A stretch of 33,092 nt of DNA, from contig NZ_WITC01000086.1 in NCBI RefSeq assembly GCF_009601505.1, positions 1-33,092 of the forward strand, in the 5' to 3' direction. This document shows positions 16,015 through 24,009 of this stretch, one piece after another; within the stretch, counting starts at the first letter, position 1; each line of letters opens with the position of its first letter. The notes beneath the pieces are model-generated. The model had not been told where the DNA came from. It was given only the letters and a program-made list of their open reading frames with translations, and ran no database searches. The DNA is from Sinorhizobium terangae (lineage in GTDB: Bacteria; Pseudomonadota; Alphaproteobacteria; Rhizobiales; Rhizobiaceae). The position numbers were made by a program, and so were the translations under genes.

Positions 16015-16937
16015 CGCCCCGCCTCCACGATCTCGACGAAAATGTCCTCCAGCGAACTCTGTCGCGTGGATAGGTCCTTGAGCCTGATTCCTGCTTCCGC
16101 AAGCTCGGCAAGCAGTGCGGTGATACCGGTCCGCCCCGCGCTGGTATCATAGTCATAGATCAGACAGTGGCCGTCGCCTTCGAGCGTCAGATTGTAGGAC
16201 GACAAGGTATCTGGCACGCGGTCGAGCGGCTGGGCGAGTTCGACGCGCAGTTGCTTGCGGCCGAGTTTCGTCATCAACGCCGCCTTGTCTTCCACCAGCA
16301 GGATCTCCCCGCCGTTGATTACCGCAATCCGGTCGGCGATTTCCTCTGCCTCTTCAATGTAATGCGTGGTCAAGATGATCGTCACGCCGGAAGCGCGAAG
16401 CTCCCTCACGACGTCCCACATGCTTTTGCGCAAACTGACGTCCACGCCGGCTGTCGGCTCGTCCAGGAAGAGCACACGCGGTTCGTGCGACAGCGCCTTG
16501 GCAATCAGCACGCGCCGCTTCATGCCGCCAGAAAGCTCCCGCAGCATGTTGTCCTTCTTGTCCCAGAGTGACAGGTCTTTCAGCACTTTCTCGATATGCT
16601 CGGGATCCGGTTTCTTGCCGTGCAGCCCGCGTGAGAACGAGACTGTGTTCCACACGGTCTCGAAGGCGTCGGTGGTCAGTTCTTGCGGCACCAGGCCGAT
16701 CATCGCCCGGGTCTGGCGGAAATCGCGCACGACGTCATGCCCACCGACAGTGACCTCGCCGCCGCTTGCGTTGACGATGCCACAGATGATCGAAATCATC
16801 GTCGTCTTGCCGGCTCCGTTCGGCCCGAGCAAAGCGAGGATTTCGCCTTGCTCTATATCGAGGCTGACGCCTTTCAGTGCCTTGAAGCCCGATGCATAGG
16901 TCTTCGACAGATTGGAAACGGAAACGATGGGCGCCAT
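16011..16937 (-). CDS. ABC transporter ATP-binding protein (ABC-2 exporter)
   Basis: A 308-residue ATPase that powers the permease encoded immediately downstream. Walker [10 protein letters not shown] lies at 38-46, the Q-loop at LVPQE (82-86), the signature LSGGMKRR at 135-142, Walker [13 protein letters not shown] at 155-166 and the H-loop His near 192. A C-terminal extension of about 90 residues (230-308) is typical of the YadG/NodI/DrrA group. The ATG at 16937 has only a weak ribosome-binding site. The gene is transcribed after the sulfur-response cluster on the same strand but is separated from it by 104 bp. Confidence 0.92.
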   Translation of the reverse strand: MAPIVSVSNLSKTYASGFKALKGVSLDIEQGEILALLGPNGAGKTTMISIICGIVNASGGEVTVGGHDVVRDFRQTRAMIGLVPQELTTDAFETVWNTVSFSRGLHGKKPDPEHIEKVLKDLSLWDKKDNMLRELSGGMKRRVLIAKALSHEPRVLFLDEPTAGVDVSLRKSMWDVVRELRASGVTIILTTHYIEEAEEIADRIAVINGGEILLVEDKAALMTKLGRKQLRVELAQPLDRVPDTLSSYNLTLEGDGHCLIYDYDTSAGRTGITALLAELAEAGIRLKDLSTRQSSLEDIFVEIVEAGR

Positions 16938-17041
16938 GCAAAAGGATCCGGGAACGTACAGGAGTGGCGGGATGCCGCTCTATATGGGCCAATTCGCGCG
17001 GAATTGCAGCTACCGAGCGCAAATTTAGCGGTGACGCTCCG

Positions 17042-17152
17042 TCAAACGGGGAATTGGGGCACGCTTATGCCGACGAGTATGCCGGAAAAGGGGACCGCGG
17101 CCGGCAGCCCGATCAGCATGCCACCGCAAAGGCCGCTGATGTAGGCCGTCAT
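17042..17152 (-). pseudogene. N-terminal remnant of a YeeE/YedE-type sulfur transporter
   Basis: A 36-codon frame starts at an ATG that overlaps the bigR stop (ATGA) exactly as a coupled operon gene would. The peptide opens MTAYISGLCGGMLIGLPAAV and continues with FSGILVGIS. This resembles the first helix of YeeE/YedE membrane proteins (ISGL-GG-LIGL-AA... then a GIAGIS-like turn). It then ends at a TGA at 17042-17044, and no membrane-protein continuation is found in any frame before the ABC ATPase gene. In related BigR operons a YeeE/YedE transporter gene sits beside bigR. I infer an internal deletion. A short real peptide is the less likely alternative. Confidence 0.55.
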
Positions 17153-17481
17153 TGCTTCGTCCCTTCGCGGCAAAAGATCTCGTAGAGCGCGATCACCAAC
17201 CGCGCGGCTTTATCCTCCGCCAGCCGGTAGAAAATCTGCTTTGCATCGCGCCGCGTCGCGACGATGCCGGACTCTCGCAACACTGTCAGTTGTTGCGACA
17301 GGGTTGGCTGATGTATGCCCAGCATCTCTTCCAGTTTGCCGACGGAATGCTCGCCCTCGACAAGCGTGCAGATGATCATCAGCCTATTCTGGTTCGCGAG
17401 CGTCTTGAGCAGCGCCGCGGCGTCGCCCGCCCGCTCGCTCATGTCGGGACGGACGTTTCGAAATTTCGTTACCGTTCCCAT
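17149..17481 (-). CDS. bigR: ArsR-family sulfide/persulfide-responsive repressor, BigR-like
   Basis: A 110-residue winged-helix regulator. The recognition helix region is HQPTLSQQLTVLRESGIV (57-74). It has two cysteines, Cys38 (LMIICTLVEG) and Cys104 (YEIFCREG), 66 residues apart. That is the spacing of the redox pair (Cys42/Cys108) of BigR, which forms a di- or polysulfide bridge and releases DNA when sulfide rises. No metal-site His/Asp set typical of SmtB was noticed. AAAGGAGG lies 6 nt before the ATG, and the start is 12 bp after the persulfide-dioxygenase-like gene, so it should be autoregulated from the AT-rich site near 18420. Confidence 0.85.
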   Translation of the reverse strand: MGTVTKFRNVRPDMSERAGDAAALLKTLANQNRLMIICTLVEGEHSVGKLEEMLGIHQPTLSQQLTVLRESGIVATRRDAKQIFYRLAEDKAARLVIALYEIFCREGTKQ

Positions 17482-17493
17482 GTTCGCCTCCTT

Positions 17494-18384
17494 TCAGTTC
17501 CACGCCGCTCCCTTGAGCGCGTTAAGCGGAAACTTCAGATAGCGCGCGCCATTTTCTTCGGGCTCCGGCAGGCGCCCGCCGCGAATGTTGACCTGCAGCG
17601 CATGAAGGATCAGCTTCGGCATCGGCAGTGTCTTGTCGCGCGCCTGACGCAGCTCAACGAACTGTTCCTCGGTCACGCCTGCCAGATGCGCGTTGCAACG
17701 CTTCTGCTCGCCGACTGTGCTTTCCCAACACGGTGCGCGGCCGTTCGGCTGGTAGTCATGGCCGGTAAAGACCCGCGTTTCATCCGGCAGGGCGAGAATC
17801 GCGCTGATCGAATGCCAGAGCTGACGCGCGTCGCCGCCGGGGAAATCCGCCCGCGCCGTGCCGCTGTCCGGCATGAAGATCGTATCATGCACGAAGGCGG
17901 CATCGCCGACGACATAGGTGACCGAAGCGAGCGTATGGCCGGGCGAATAAATAACACTCCCCTCGATCGAGCCAACCGAAAAGTGCTCGCCGTCAACGAA
18001 GAGATGGTCCCATTGCGATCCATCCGTCGCAAACTCAGGCCAGTTGTAGATCCCTTTCCAGAGCTTCTGGACGCGTACCACCTCGGATCCGATGCCGGTA
18101 GACGCGCTCGTCCTTTCCTTCAGATAGGCGGCGGCCGAAAAATGATCGGCATGGGGATGAGTATCGAGGATCCATTCGACCGTCAGGCCGTTCTCCGCAA
18201 TGTAGTCAAGGATGCGATCGGCCTGCAGGGTCGCTGTCGCACCCGACTTTTCGTCGAAATCGAGGACCGGATCAATGATCGCGCAGCGCTTCGTCTGCGG
18301 GTCCGAGACGACATATTGGACGCTTCCCGTGCGCGCCTCGTAGAAGCCTTTGACATCTGGTCTTGCAGTTGCTGCTGCAGGCAT
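17494..18384 (-). CDS. blh: Metallo-beta-lactamase-fold persulfide dioxygenase-like protein (Blh type)
   Basis: A 296-residue MBL-fold protein resembling ETHE1/Blh persulfide dioxygenases, which oxidise glutathione persulfide to sulfite. Metal-binding motif THPHADHF lies at 75-82, SPGHT gives His150, the PDSGTARADFPGG loop lies at 172-184 and TGHDY gives His209. A C-terminal tail matches the family (LNALKGAAWN-like end). I place the start at 18384, because GGAGG lies 5-6 nt upstream; the ATG at 18396 has no clear site. It is the first gene after the AT-rich operator and precedes bigR by 12 bp. There is no rhodanese domain or DUF442 fusion. Confidence 0.85.
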   Translation of the reverse strand: MPAAATARPDVKGFYEARTGSVQYVVSDPQTKRCAIIDPVLDFDEKSGATATLQADRILDYIAENGLTVEWILDTHPHADHFSAAAYLKERTSASTGIGSEVVRVQKLWKGIYNWPEFATDGSQWDHLFVDGEHFSVGSIEGSVIYSPGHTLASVTYVVGDAAFVHDTIFMPDSGTARADFPGGDARQLWHSISAILALPDETRVFTGHDYQPNGRAPCWESTVGEQKRCNAHLAGVTEEQFVELRQARDKTLPMPKLILHALQVNIRGGRLPEPEENGARYLKFPLNALKGAAWN

Positions 18385-18404
18385 CGTTGCCTCCATCCGA
18401 GCTC

Positions 18405-18440
18405 ATCATTATATATTTACGTATATTATATACTATTAAC
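18405..18440 (-). promoter_or_regulatory. AT-rich BigR-type operator / promoter upstream of blh-bigR
   Basis: A strikingly AT-only stretch lies immediately upstream of the blh start: ATTATATATTTACGTATATT and continuing TATATACTATTAA, in otherwise 60% GC DNA. It is an imperfect palindrome centred on TACGTA (18418-18423) and contains TATAAT-like sequences on the minus strand. BigR is known to bind AT-rich palindromes overlapping the promoter of its own operon. Assigning this site to BigR is an inference. Confidence 0.6.
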
Positions 18441-18628
18441 TTCAACAAGCAGGTTCGAAGCAGGCGATTTGACCCCCGCGTTTCATGGTGGAATTATCGC
18501 ACAGCTTTTGTCACACGTGCGATGCCTCTTACGCTGCAATGCCGCGCGAAGTTGTATTACGGAGACGTCGTCACATCTGAACGGCGCGCGCCGCTGCAGC
18601 AAGCAAGAAGTGTCTAGCCGCGTCCCGC

Positions 18629-19450
18629 CTAGCCAAGAAGGCTGTAGAAGAAGCGGATGGCGATGAGCACCATGAAGATGCCGAATCCCGCCTCGAGCTG
18701 TCGCCTGCCCATGGCGTGGGCAAGCCGCACGCCGAGCGGCGCGACAAGCAAGGTTATCGGGATGATCAGCGCGACCGCAATCCAGTTGATGAAGCCGGTA
18801 GACAGTGGCGGAAGGCCCGGCGCGCCCCACCCCGCCCAGACATAGCCGAAGAGGCCGGGAATCGAGATCAGCACGCCAACGCCGGCGGAGGTGGCGACGG
18901 CCTGATGAATTGGCCGGTTGTGCAGCGTCATGAAGGTGTTGTTAAGCACGCCGCCACCGATCCCCATGAGACCGGAAAGAATGCCGATCCCGACGCCGAC
19001 CAGCCATTTGATCGGGTTCTTCGGCAGGTCTGTACCGATGAGCCAGCTCGCGCGATTGAAGATCATCCGGAAGGCCAAGGCGAGTGCGATTACCGCGAAG
19101 ATCAGACGCAACGTCTCGCTGCCGACATGGGCCGCGATCACAGAGGCGAGGATCGCGCCGAGCGGTACCGCCACGATCCAGTTACGCAGCAGGTCGATAT
19201 CGACCACCCCGCGCCGGTAGTGCGATAGGAACGACCGAACCGAGGTCGGAACAATGATCGCGAGCGACGTGCCGACGGAAAGATGCATCCTGACCGCGTC
19301 ATCGATTCCGAGCAGGCCGAACACCTGATAAAAGACCGGCACGAGGATCGCCCCGCCACCGATGCCGAAGAGGCCGGCGAGCACGCCGGCAACGACGCCG
19401 GCCGCCGCCAACGCCAGAGCAAACATCATCAGTTCCGAGACAGGCGGCAT
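18629..19450 (-). CDS. TauE/SafE family sulfite/anion exporter
   Basis: A 273-residue membrane protein with about eight helices. It carries the two internal repeats typical of the TauE/SafE family, marked by GLFGIGGGAILVP (about 27-39) and GLMGIGGGVLNNTF. Members export sulfite, sulfoacetate or related anions. Next to a persulfide-dioxygenase-like gene it would remove the sulfite made by that enzyme; this role is an inference from context. The gene lies 245 bp upstream of blh on the same strand, before the AT-rich operator, so it is probably a separate transcription unit. The ribosome-binding site is weak (GAG, 8 nt upstream). Confidence 0.88.
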   Translation of the reverse strand: MPPVSELMMFALALAAAGVVAGVLAGLFGIGGGAILVPVFYQVFGLLGIDDAVRMHLSVGTSLAIIVPTSVRSFLSHYRRGVVDIDLLRNWIVAVPLGAILASVIAAHVGSETLRLIFAVIALALAFRMIFNRASWLIGTDLPKNPIKWLVGVGIGILSGLMGIGGGVLNNTFMTLHNRPIHQAVATSAGVGVLISIPGLFGYVWAGWGAPGLPPLSTGFINWIAVALIIPITLLVAPLGVRLAHAMGRRQLEAGFGIFMVLIAIRFFYSLLG

Positions 19451-19509
19451 GAAGAAACTCGATTTTGCTGGAATCCGGCAAAGAAGAATCCGGATCAGGG
19501 CTGCTTGCC

Positions 19510-19647
19510 CATCACTGTCATGAAACGGTGATGCTTTTCAATCACTTTCACCCGGCGTGGAGCGCCCTCGCTTCTCGTGATTTGCACTCCGGAGCCTCCC
19601 CCTATTCTCCGGTGTTTGGCCGGCTTTCCCCGCCGGCCTCTTTTTTG
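19510..19647 (+). ncRNA. Candidate small RNA with C-rich loop and orphan terminator
   Basis: The gap between tauE and the extensin-like gene contains a plus-strand chain of hairpins with no plus-strand gene before it. CATCAC/GTGATG lies at 19510-19533. CCGGAG/CTCCGG (19589-19594 / 19607-19612) has the loop CCTCCCCCTATT, a possible anti-Shine-Dalgarno. GGCCGGC/GCCGGCC (19618-19624 / 19632-19638) is followed by TCTTTTTT, a typical intrinsic terminator. CCUCC-loop sRNAs are known in rhizobia. The 5' end is not determined and no promoter was recognised. No short coding frame there looks real. Confidence 0.45.
19618..19646 (+). terminator. Orphan Rho-independent terminator
   Basis: 7-bp GC stem GGCCGGC/GCCGGCC with a 7-nt loop, followed by TCTTTTTT. 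No plus-strand protein gene precedes it; it may end the candidate sRNA. Confidence 0.65.
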
Positions 19648-19709
19648 CCTGCCGTCCTCGCAATTCCAGGAAAATCGTGTAGCGGACTTCTGTCCAGAAT
19701 TGCGTAAGT

Positions 19710-20963
19710 TCAGTCGCAGTGGCGATAGCCGGACTTGCGTGTTCTGAGGTCGAAGTGGAAGTGGTCCTTGTGGAACGGATCGCTCCCGGGGCCGAGCACG
19801 GTGTTGAAATACTTGCAGCTGTCGGTGCGGACGGCCTTCAGCAGGCCACGTTCGCGGAAGGCGAAGAAGCCCTTCCTGCGCACATCGATCTCCTTGCCGT
19901 TCTTCAGGACGAATTTACCGACATCGATGGCATTGCCGTGCGCATGTTCGGACATCGGGTTGCCGCGGCGCGAATTCATCGTGCGGCAGGAATAGCCGCC
20001 GAGCGGCTTGATCGTCTTGACGCCGGACCAGTAGCGATAGCGCGATGACGGAGCGAGCTCGTATTTGACCCACTTTGCGAAGGCTTCGGTCACCTGGCAA
20101 TTCAGCTTTACGGCGGGCTTGACAGCGATGCCGCCGGAAAGGCCGCTAAGCTCGATCGGATAGTCGATGCCGCAGGACGGTCCGTTGCTGATGCGCGGGA
20201 TATCGCGGAAGACAACACCGAGCTTTTTCAGGCGCTGGCGGCAGGCGATTTCCGGACGAGGCATCTCGCCGGTAAACTCCGGCGCGGACATCGGATTGCG
20301 CACGCGTGGCAGGAAGGCGACCTGCTGTGATTCCTGCGTGCGCTGAACGGTCCTTTGCCGCTCGATGTAACGCGGCTTTTTCTCCTCCTCCGCAGAGATC
20401 TGCTCCGGCGTCAGCGGCGGCAGGTCAGGGTCGTAGCCGAGGTTCGCGTCGGATGCGGGCGCTGGCCCCGGAGATCCGCCGAGTTGATGCACGTTGTCAT
20501 CGCCGATGCCGGCGACCACCGGCTGACTGGCGTTGCCCTCGGCAATCTCGTTGCTCTGTTCTTCGGCCAGCCCGACGACCGGCTGGACCCCAAGCATGGC
20601 GTCCATATTGACCCCTTCGGGGGGTATTGCCATCGGAGCGGCGCTTGCCGTCTGCGTAGCCGGCAGCGGCTCGCTGTCGATCATCGGTAGATCGCGGTCC
20701 CCCCGTGGGCCGGGATTGGCGGTCACGACACTTCCGGTGGAGGCCGCAACCGGTTCGCCTGAAGGATAAGCCGCCGCCATCTCCTGCCGCGAGCGGGTGT
20801 CGGCCCGCACCGGCTCTATGACGCTGACACGAGCGCCGCCGTCGACTCTGGCCGAGGGCGCGAGCACGTCGGTCGTGCAGGCAACCAGGGAAGCGGACAG
20901 CACCATCGCGGTCAAGGGCCGATGGAGAAGAGAAACACACGCCATACTCACTGCCGCCTTCAT
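19710..20963 (-). CDS. Extensin-like C-terminal domain lipoprotein (putative LAS-type peptidase)
   Basis: A 417-residue protein. The N-terminus ends in a lipobox-like SLVAC (Cys29), so it is probably an outer- or inner-membrane lipoprotein. About 200 low-complexity Pro/Ala/Glu-rich residues form a spacer, followed by a basic QRTVQRTQESQQV stretch. The C-terminal about 175 residues match the extensin-like C domain of proteobacteria, with CGIDYPIEL, CQVTEAFAKW, HAHGNAIDVGKF and DPFHKDHFHFDLR. The His/Asp arrangement resembles LAS/VanY-type zinc peptidases, so peptidoglycan cleavage is a plausible inferred role. I chose the ATG at 20963; 20945 is an alternative. It follows the Kazal-like lipoprotein gene but is separated from it by a terminator. 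Confidence 0.82.
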   Translation of the reverse strand: MKAAVSMACVSLLHRPLTAMVLSASLVACTTDVLAPSARVDGGARVSVIEPVRADTRSRQEMAAAYPSGEPVAASTGSVVTANPGPRGDRDLPMIDSEPLPATQTASAAPMAIPPEGVNMDAMLGVQPVVGLAEEQSNEIAEGNASQPVVAGIGDDNVHQLGGSPGPAPASDANLGYDPDLPPLTPEQISAEEEKKPRYIERQRTVQRTQESQQVAFLPRVRNPMSAPEFTGEMPRPEIACRQRLKKLGVVFRDIPRISNGPSCGIDYPIELSGLSGGIAVKPAVKLNCQVTEAFAKWVKYELAPSSRYRYWSGVKTIKPLGGYSCRTMNSRRGNPMSEHAHGNAIDVGKFVLKNGKEIDVRRKGFFAFRERGLLKAVRTDSCKYFNTVLGPGSDPFHKDHFHFDLRTRKSGYRHCD

Positions 20964-21143
20964 CCACGACAAAGCCGAAGCTTGCCGATGCGCCGCCGTC
21001 CCTAAGACCGTCGCTGCCGCCTGTGTCGTCACGCGGGCGCGCGGGCGGAAAAATCGGATCTCGGGTGGACTTTATGCAGGCATGGTAAATGAAGGCTTTC
21101 CGGCGGAACCCCATATCCGGCGGCAACCGCCGTTAACCGATAT

Positions 21144-21175
21144 AAAAAGGCCCGCATCCATTCGAGCGCGGGCCC
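21144..21175 (-). terminator. Rho-independent terminator of the Kazal-lipoprotein gene
   Basis: On the minus strand GGCCCGC...GCGGGCC (21168-21174 / 21149-21155) is followed by TTTTTATA. It lies 30-60 bp after the stop at 21207. Confidence 0.85.
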
Positions 21176-21206
21176 GAAATTCTGGGTCAACGTCCTTGCC
21201 GCGATG

Positions 21207-21749
21207 TCAGCGGCATTCGCCGCCGTGAACAATTCTGGACCCGTCGGCACGTGCCTCACAGGCATTCGGAAAGGTGCGCATCCGCCCGGCACGCACGCCG
21301 CAGACCGGGGCGAATTCCCGCGTGCAGAATTGCTGCGGCGGACGGACGCTGCCGGCCCGGCATTCACCCGGCGCGATTACCTGAAATCCTTCCGCACGCG
21401 CCGTGCAGGCATTCGGGAAGGTCTGCCTCCGTGCACCGCGCTGGCCGCAGACGGGCGCGAATTCACGCGTGCAGGCCTGCTGCAGCGGCGGGCGACTGGT
21501 GGGGCGGCACTCACCGCGGTGCACAACCCGGAAGCCATCAGCCCGCGCCAGGCAGGCATTCGAGAAAGTCCGCAGGCGGTTGCCGCGCTCGCCGCAAACC
21601 GGCGCGAACTCCATCGTGCACATTGGCGGGCCGGGGCGGATGGGCCCGGGGCGCGGCTCATCGACGACAACCGTGCAGGCCGAGAGGACGCCGATCGCCA
21701 TGAGGATGACAGCTGGCGGTCGCGAGATGAAAAGCTTGAGAAGCGGCAC
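21207..21749 (-). CDS. Lipoprotein with three tandem Kazal-like protease-inhibitor domains
   Basis: A 180-residue protein. A signal peptide ends in the lipobox VLSAC (Cys25). A Pro-rich linker follows (DEPRPGPIRPGPP). Then come three near-identical domains at 44-81, 93-130 and 142-179. Each has the pattern C-x3-FAPVCG-x7-8-TF-x-NAC-x-A-x9-11-GEC. This is the Kazal serine-protease-inhibitor core with four cysteines, giving two disulfides instead of the usual three. It could protect the cell surface from host or predator proteases; this is an inference. I take the GTG at 21749, which follows GGAGG by 9 nt. A longer ATG at 21776 lies inside a truncated RIME. Confidence 0.8.
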   Translation of the reverse strand: MPLLKLFISRPPAVILMAIGVLSACTVVVDEPRPGPIRPGPPMCTMEFAPVCGERGNRLRTFSNACLARADGFRVVHRGECRPTSRPPLQQACTREFAPVCGQRGARRQTFPNACTARAEGFQVIAPGECRAGSVRPPQQFCTREFAPVCGVRAGRMRTFPNACEARADGSRIVHGGECR

Positions 21750-21770
21750 GGGCAGAGTCCTCCGGAATGG

Positions 21771-21803
21771 CTGCATGATTTTCCGATTTAAGGAATCATG
21801 CAG
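21771..21803. repeat. Truncated RIME (second palindrome only, copy 4)
   Basis: CTGCATGATT then TTCCGATTTAAGGAATCATG and CAG. Compared with copy 6, about 11 bases of the inner left arm are missing and the first palindrome is absent. It ends 21 bp before the chosen start of the Kazal-lipoprotein gene and should lie in its leader. Confidence 0.75.
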
Positions 21804-21922
21804 TGGCCCAGCGATCGGCCTGCCTGGCCAATCCCTCCAGCCGCGCCATCTCACCTTGCCCGCGGCATTACGTCAAGTGCTGCGTGTCGCGCGCCTTCGC
21901 ATGCAACTGGCGATACATATAT

Positions 21923-21955
21923 AAAAAAAAGGCCCGCGTTATTTGAACGCGGGCC
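21923..21955 (-). terminator. Rho-independent terminator of the chemoreceptor gene
   Basis: A perfect 10-bp stem GGCCCGCGTT/AACGCGGGCC (21931-21940 / 21946-21955) with a 5-nt loop is followed, on the minus strand, by eight T. It lies 28 bp after the chemoreceptor stop. Confidence 0.92.
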
Positions 21956-21982
21956 AGTCATTGCAAGGAGCCTTTTTCTCCG

Positions 21983-23797
21983 TCAGGCCGCCCTGTCATA
22001 GATCGCCTGGCGGTTGCTTTCCTGCAGGCGGAACTTCTCGAGCAGCGCTTTCAATTCGCGGCTCTCCTGTGCGAGCGTCTGGCTTGCGGCGGTGGTTTCC
22101 TCCACCATCGCGGCATTCTGCTGGGTCATCTGATCCATGCTGTTGACGGCTGTGTTGACCTCCTGAAGACCCGTCGCCTGCTCGCGGGCGGCCGTCGCGA
22201 TCGAGGCCACCTGCTCGTTCACGCGATTGACCAGGGTTTCGATCTCCATCAGAGCGTCACCGGTGGAGCGCACCAGTTCGACCCCGGCGCCGACCTCCTT
22301 GACCGAGGCGCCGATCAGATCCTTGATCTCCTTTGCCGCACCGGCCGAGCGCTGGGCAAGCTCGCGCACTTCCTGGGCGACGACGGCAAAGCCGCGGCCC
22401 GCCTCGCCTGCCCGCGCCGCCTCGACGCCGGCATTGAGCGCAAGCAGGTTGGTCTGGAAGGCGATTTCGTCGATGACGCCGATGATCTGGCTGATCCGGC
22501 TGGAGGACGCTTCGATCCGCCCCATGGCGTCGATCGCATTGCGAACGATGCCGCCGGATTTCGCCGCGCTCGCCTTCGTCTCATTGACCATGTCGCGCGC
22601 CTCGTGGGCACGGTCGGAGGCATGGCGAACGGTCGAGGTGATCTGATCGAGCGCTGCCGCGGTCTCTTCGAGGGCGGCCGCCTGCTGCTCCGTCCGGCGG
22701 GACAGATTATGGGCGGCCTCGGAAATATCCCCGGCGCTGCCGTGGACGACGTCGGTCGACTGCGAGATGGCGCCGATGACGTCGCGAAGTGCCGCGACGG
22801 CCGTGTTGAAGTCCTGCCGCAGCTTGGCATATTCGGGAGCGATCTGCTCGACCTCGGCGGTCAGGTCGCCGCTCGCCAGACGCTCCAGCGCCGCGCCGAT
22901 CGTATCCATGGCGTCCGCCTGCGCCTCGGCGGTCGCACGCTGCCGCTCCTCGTTGCTGTGCCGTTCGGCATTCAGCCTACCCTGCTGTTCCTCCTCGCGC
23001 GAGCGCAGTTCGAGCCGCTCCCTGACCGAATCGCGAAGTACAACCAAGACCTTAGCCATCTCGCCGATCTCGTCGCCGCGATCGGTTTCCGGCACTTCGG
23101 AGGAAAGATCCTCGTCGGCGATCGCACGCATCGAGACTTTCAGCTTCTCGACCGGGCGCACGACACTGCGCACGATCGCCAGCGCCGCCGTCAGGATCGC
23201 CAGCGCGGCTGCAGCGAGGATGCCTGCCATCTGCCAGGCGCGCTCACGGAACATCGTCGCGAGATCGTCGGCATAGACGCCGGTGCCGACCACCCAACCC
23301 CAGGGCTCGAAGCCGGCGACATGAGAATATTTCAGCGCCGGCTCTTCGGCGCCGGGCTTTGGCCAGTAGTAGTCGACGAAACCCTTGCCTTGCGCCTGCA
23401 CCGTCTTGACGAATTCGACGAAGAGATGCTTGCCGTTCGGGTCCTTGTTGGCGGTCAGGTCCGTGCCGTCGAGCTCGGGCTTGATCGGGTGCATGACCAT
23501 GGTCGGGTGCATGTCGTTGACCCAGAAATAGCCGCTGTCCTGATAGCGCATCGCTTTAACGGCTTCGAGCGCACGCTTCTGCGCCTCCTCGCGCGAAAGC
23601 GTTCCAGCCGTCTCCTGCTTGTAGTAGGCCTCGAATACCGTAACGGCGTTCTCGTTCATCGCCGCAAGCATGGCCTTGCGTTCCGCGACCAGCTTGTCCT
23701 GCGCCTGAACCAGGCTAAACGTCAATGCCGCCGCCATAGTCAGCAGCGCAAACCCCACCAGCGCGTAGAGACGCGTCGAAATCCGAAATTTTCTCAT
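21983..23797 (-). CDS. Methyl-accepting chemotaxis protein with single Cache domain
   Basis: A 604-residue chemoreceptor. TM1 spans about 11-31 and the periplasmic sCache_2-type domain about 35-186 ([20 protein letters not shown] and [14 protein letters not shown] are typical). TM2 spans 190-209 and HAMP about 210-262. A second HAMP-like segment lies at 296-342. The signalling coiled coil follows, with the conserved tip [21 protein letters not shown] at about 444-464. There is no C-terminal CheR-tether pentapeptide. Single-Cache receptors of this type in rhizobia (for example McpV of S. meliloti) sense small carboxylates; that specificity is only suggested here. GGAGG lies upstream of the ATG. 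It stands alone, with its own strong terminator. Confidence 0.92.
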   Translation of the reverse strand: MRKFRISTRLYALVGFALLTMAAALTFSLVQAQDKLVAERKAMLAAMNENAVTVFEAYYKQETAGTLSREEAQKRALEAVKAMRYQDSGYFWVNDMHPTMVMHPIKPELDGTDLTANKDPNGKHLFVEFVKTVQAQGKGFVDYYWPKPGAEEPALKYSHVAGFEPWGWVVGTGVYADDLATMFRERAWQMAGILAAAALAILTAALAIVRSVVRPVEKLKVSMRAIADEDLSSEVPETDRGDEIGEMAKVLVVLRDSVRERLELRSREEEQQGRLNAERHSNEERQRATAEAQADAMDTIGAALERLASGDLTAEVEQIAPEYAKLRQDFNTAVAALRDVIGAISQSTDVVHGSAGDISEAAHNLSRRTEQQAAALEETAAALDQITSTVRHASDRAHEARDMVNETKASAAKSGGIVRNAIDAMGRIEASSSRISQIIGVIDEIAFQTNLLALNAGVEAARAGEAGRGFAVVAQEVRELAQRSAGAAKEIKDLIGASVKEVGAGVELVRSTGDALMEIETLVNRVNEQVASIATAAREQATGLQEVNTAVNSMDQMTQQNAAMVEETTAASQTLAQESRELKALLEKFRLQESNRQAIYDRAA

Positions 23798-24009
23798 CCC
23801 CAGCCTCCACTTTGAGGCTGCAGAATAGGAGCAGGTCTTTGCAAAGCTCCTAACAACGGATGACTATATTTTGCGGCACTCAATTAACGATTTGAATATC
23901 ACTGAATGCGTTCCGAGCACTCCCGCCGGAGACGGAATCGTCGGCAGGTACTGTTTCCTTGCCGACCGACCATGCGGTAGATCTTGTTCGACAACAGGGA
24001 GACAGGCTG

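Noticed and set aside
17152..18666. 504-codon plus-strand open frame opposite bigR and blh
   Set aside because: The minus strand encodes two recognisable proteins with ribosome-binding sites; the plus frame has no domain and crosses the AT-rich operator.
22604..23815. 403-codon plus-strand open frame opposite the chemoreceptor gene
   Set aside because: Shadow of the minus-strand chemoreceptor; no recognisable domain.
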